Shown: in pieces, positions 62,271 to 64,000 of the stretch
Position numbering within the stretch: the stretch's first letter is position 1
Layout: every line of letters starts with the position of its first letter
Source: an uncultured Pelagibacteraceae bacterium
Lineage (GTDB): Bacteria > Pseudomonadota > Alphaproteobacteria > Pelagibacterales > Pelagibacteraceae
Assembly: GCA_902634775.1 (NCBI GenBank)
Contig: CACPLG010000003.1
Span: 24,718 to 88,717, forward strand
DNA: 64,000 nt
Direction of reading: 5' to 3'
Notes under the pieces: model-generated
Told to the model about the DNA's origin: nothing
The model's input: the letters and a program-made list of their open reading frames with translations, nothing else
Databases searched by the model: none
Made by a program: the position numbers and the translations under genes

Positions 62271-63224
62271 ATGAATAAATTAACAACAGATCTAAAATCG
62301 CTTCATGAAGCAACTTTAAATAATTTAAAAAGCTCAAAAGCAAATAATACATTAAGAGCTTATAAGTCGGATTTTAAAGACTTTGGAGCTTTTTGCGCTA
62401 AACATGGTTTAAATTCTTTACCAACAGAGCCAAAAATAGTCTCTATTTACCTAACTCATCTATCCAAAAATTCAAAAATAAGCACTTTAAGAAGAAGATT
62501 GGTATCAATAAGTATGGTTCATAAGCTAAAAGGGCATTATTTAGATACAAAACATCCAATAATTACTGAAAATTTATTAGGTATAAAAAGGGTTAAAGGA
62601 AGCTTTCAAAAAGGCAAAAAACCTTTATTAATCAATCATTTAAAATCTATAGTTAATGTAATTGATCAACAAAAAATTGAAGAAATAAAAAAATTAAGAG
62701 ATAGATCAATTATATTAGTAGGTTTTGGGGGTGGATTTAGAAGAACTGAGTTGATTTCAATTGATCATGAGGATTTAGAATTTGTTCCTGAGGGTCTCAA
62801 AATTACCATTAGAAGATCAAAGACAGATCAATTTGGAGAAGGAATGATTAAAGGCCTGCCCTACTTTACTAATGAAACTTATTGCCCAGTAACCAGTTTA
62901 AAAAAATGGTTGGAAATATCAAAAGTAAAATCAGGACCTATTTTTAGAAGATTTTCCAAAGGCTCAATACTAACGGATAAAAGACTAACAGATCAATCAG
63001 TAGTTTTATTAATAAAAGAATATTTAAATTTAGCAGGTATAGAAAATAAAAACTTTGCTGGGCATAGCTTAAGATCAGGATTTGCTACAGTAGCTGCTGA
63101 GTCTGGCGCTGATGAAAGAAGCATAATGGCTATGACAGGTCATAAAACAACTCAAATGGTAAGAAGATATATTAAAGAAGCAAATATCTTTAAAAATAAT
63201 GCTCTGAATAAGATAAAGGTATAA
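62271..63224 (+). CDS. Tyrosine recombinase/integrase
   Basis: N-terminal SAM-like core-binding domain; catalytic GFRRTEL, HSLRSGFAT, GHKTTQMVRRYI (R, H-x-x-R, H, Y). ATG at 62271 preferred to TTG at 62253. Confidence 0.92.
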   Translation: MNKLTTDLKSLHEATLNNLKSSKANNTLRAYKSDFKDFGAFCAKHGLNSLPTEPKIVSIYLTHLSKNSKISTLRRRLVSISMVHKLKGHYLDTKHPIITENLLGIKRVKGSFQKGKKPLLINHLKSIVNVIDQQKIEEIKKLRDRSIILVGFGGGFRRTELISIDHEDLEFVPEGLKITIRRSKTDQFGEGMIKGLPYFTNETYCPVTSLKKWLEISKVKSGPIFRRFSKGSILTDKRLTDQSVVLLIKEYLNLAGIENKNFAGHSLRSGFATVAAESGADERSIMAMTGHKTTQMVRRYIKEANIFKNNALNKIKV

Positions 63225-63233
63225 AAGTAAAAT

Positions 63234-64000
63234 ATGATGAATTTTGCTAATAATATTACAATAGTCATAGTCTCACATAAAAGTAAAAAGAAATTAACCA
63301 ATTTAATTAAGGATATTTCAAATAATATTAAAATAATAATAGTTGAAAACTCTTTAGATAAATCAATAGAAATTGAGCTTTCTAAACTAGGAAAAAAAAT
63401 AGAAATAATATTTTCTGAAAATAATGGATATGGAAGTGCAATAAATCTAGCAAGGAGACATGTTGCTACGAAATACTTTTTTGTTTTGAATCCAGATATG
63501 CAGAAAATTGATGATAAATTAATAAGTGTTTTTTATGAGTCAGCAAAAGAATTGAATGATAATTTTGGAGCTTTGGGACCTAGATTTGAAAATGTAAGTG
63601 AAAAATCACATAAGCAATCGAATAAAAATGAAAAATATGGATTAATAGAGTCAATAAGTGGATCCGCAATGTTTTTTTGCTCTGAGGTATTTGATAAAAA
63701 TAGAGGATTTGATGAAAATTTCTTCCTTTATTTTGAAGAAACTGATTACTGTATTAGATCAAATAAGAATAACTTTAAGATTTACCAAGTAAACTCTCAA
63801 AAGGTATATCATGATATCGGTACATCTGTTGAAACTAAAGATGAAGAAGAACTTAGTAAACTTAAGAGTCTTTATTCATGGCATTTCATTTGGTCAAAGT
63901 TTTATTATTATAAAAAAAGATACGGCAAATTAACAGCTTTAATCCTATTTTTACCTACTTTATTAAGAATAATTTTTAGGATTTGTCTTAATACAATTTC
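63234..64000 (+). CDS. Glycosyltransferase family 2, truncated by window end
   Basis: Own translation: MMNFANNITIVIVSHKSKKK...SENNGYGSAINLARRHVATKYFFVLNPDM...GSAMFFCSEVFDKNRGFDENFFLYFEETDYCIRSN; open to 64000. Confidence 0.88.
   Translation, partial: MMNFANNITIVIVSHKSKKKLTNLIKDISNNIKIIIVENSLDKSIEIELSKLGKKIEIIFSENNGYGSAINLARRHVATKYFFVLNPDMQKIDDKLISVFYESAKELNDNFGALGPRFENVSEKSHKQSNKNEKYGLIESISGSAMFFCSEVFDKNRGFDENFFLYFEETDYCIRSNKNNFKIYQVNSQKVYHDIGTSVETKDEEELSKLKSLYSWHFIWSKFYYYKKRYGKLTALILFLPTLLRIIFRICLNTI

Noticed and set aside
1-64000. CRISPR arrays, IS elements, prophage or restriction/defence genes
   Set aside because: No regularly spaced repeats, transposases, phage structural genes or defence nucleases were seen; only one tyrosine recombinase near the right end

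Overview
This is a 64 kb, AT-rich, very gene-dense window that looks like a SAR11/Pelagibacterales (alphaproteobacterial) chromosome. That assignment is inferred from composition, gene overlaps, gene order, the sarcosine oxidase cluster and the H+-pyrophosphatase. The first ~61 kb is mostly core genome: the end of the ribosomal protein operon (rplO-secY-adk-rpsM-rpsK-rpoA-rplQ), rluC/lipB, mgtE/panC, galU-ugd, topA-plsY-pyrC-pyrB-ruvX, gatCAB, an orphan amino-acid ABC permease plus binding protein, soxBDAG, tRNA-Ser(GCU), slt, dapA-smpB-folK-spoT-pyrE-pdxJ-acpS-lepB-rnc-recO, hemB, glyA-nrdR-rib operon-nusB-thiL, hppA, bamE/Cbp3-like/rpmF-plsX-ihfA-merR-rpmG, ctaA, metY, rplM-rpsI, argC, hom and two transporters. 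Character changes after ~61.1 kb. There are long non-coding stretches, a strikingly GC-rich island (~55% G+C by hand count over 61761-61920) that folds on the minus strand into a multi-hairpin RNA and ends in a strong intrinsic terminator abutting the ATG of a minimal MGMT gene, an unlisted 54-aa two-TM ORF, a tyrosine recombinase with a 14-bp inverted repeat (7-bp spacer) ending one base before its ATG, and the start of a glycosyltransferase. This resembles the edge of a hypervariable island. The best candidate for something undescribed is the minus-strand structured RNA at ~61753-61937. Secondary points are a RelA/SpoT lacking its RIS/zinc-finger region, TTAA-shared convergent stop codons at four gene pairs, candidate leaderless promoters, a lipobox-bearing ABC permease, an unlisted micro-lipoprotein between argC and hom, and conserved-order gaps (era, rpoZ, fabH). 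No searches were run. Family names come from motif and domain recognition.
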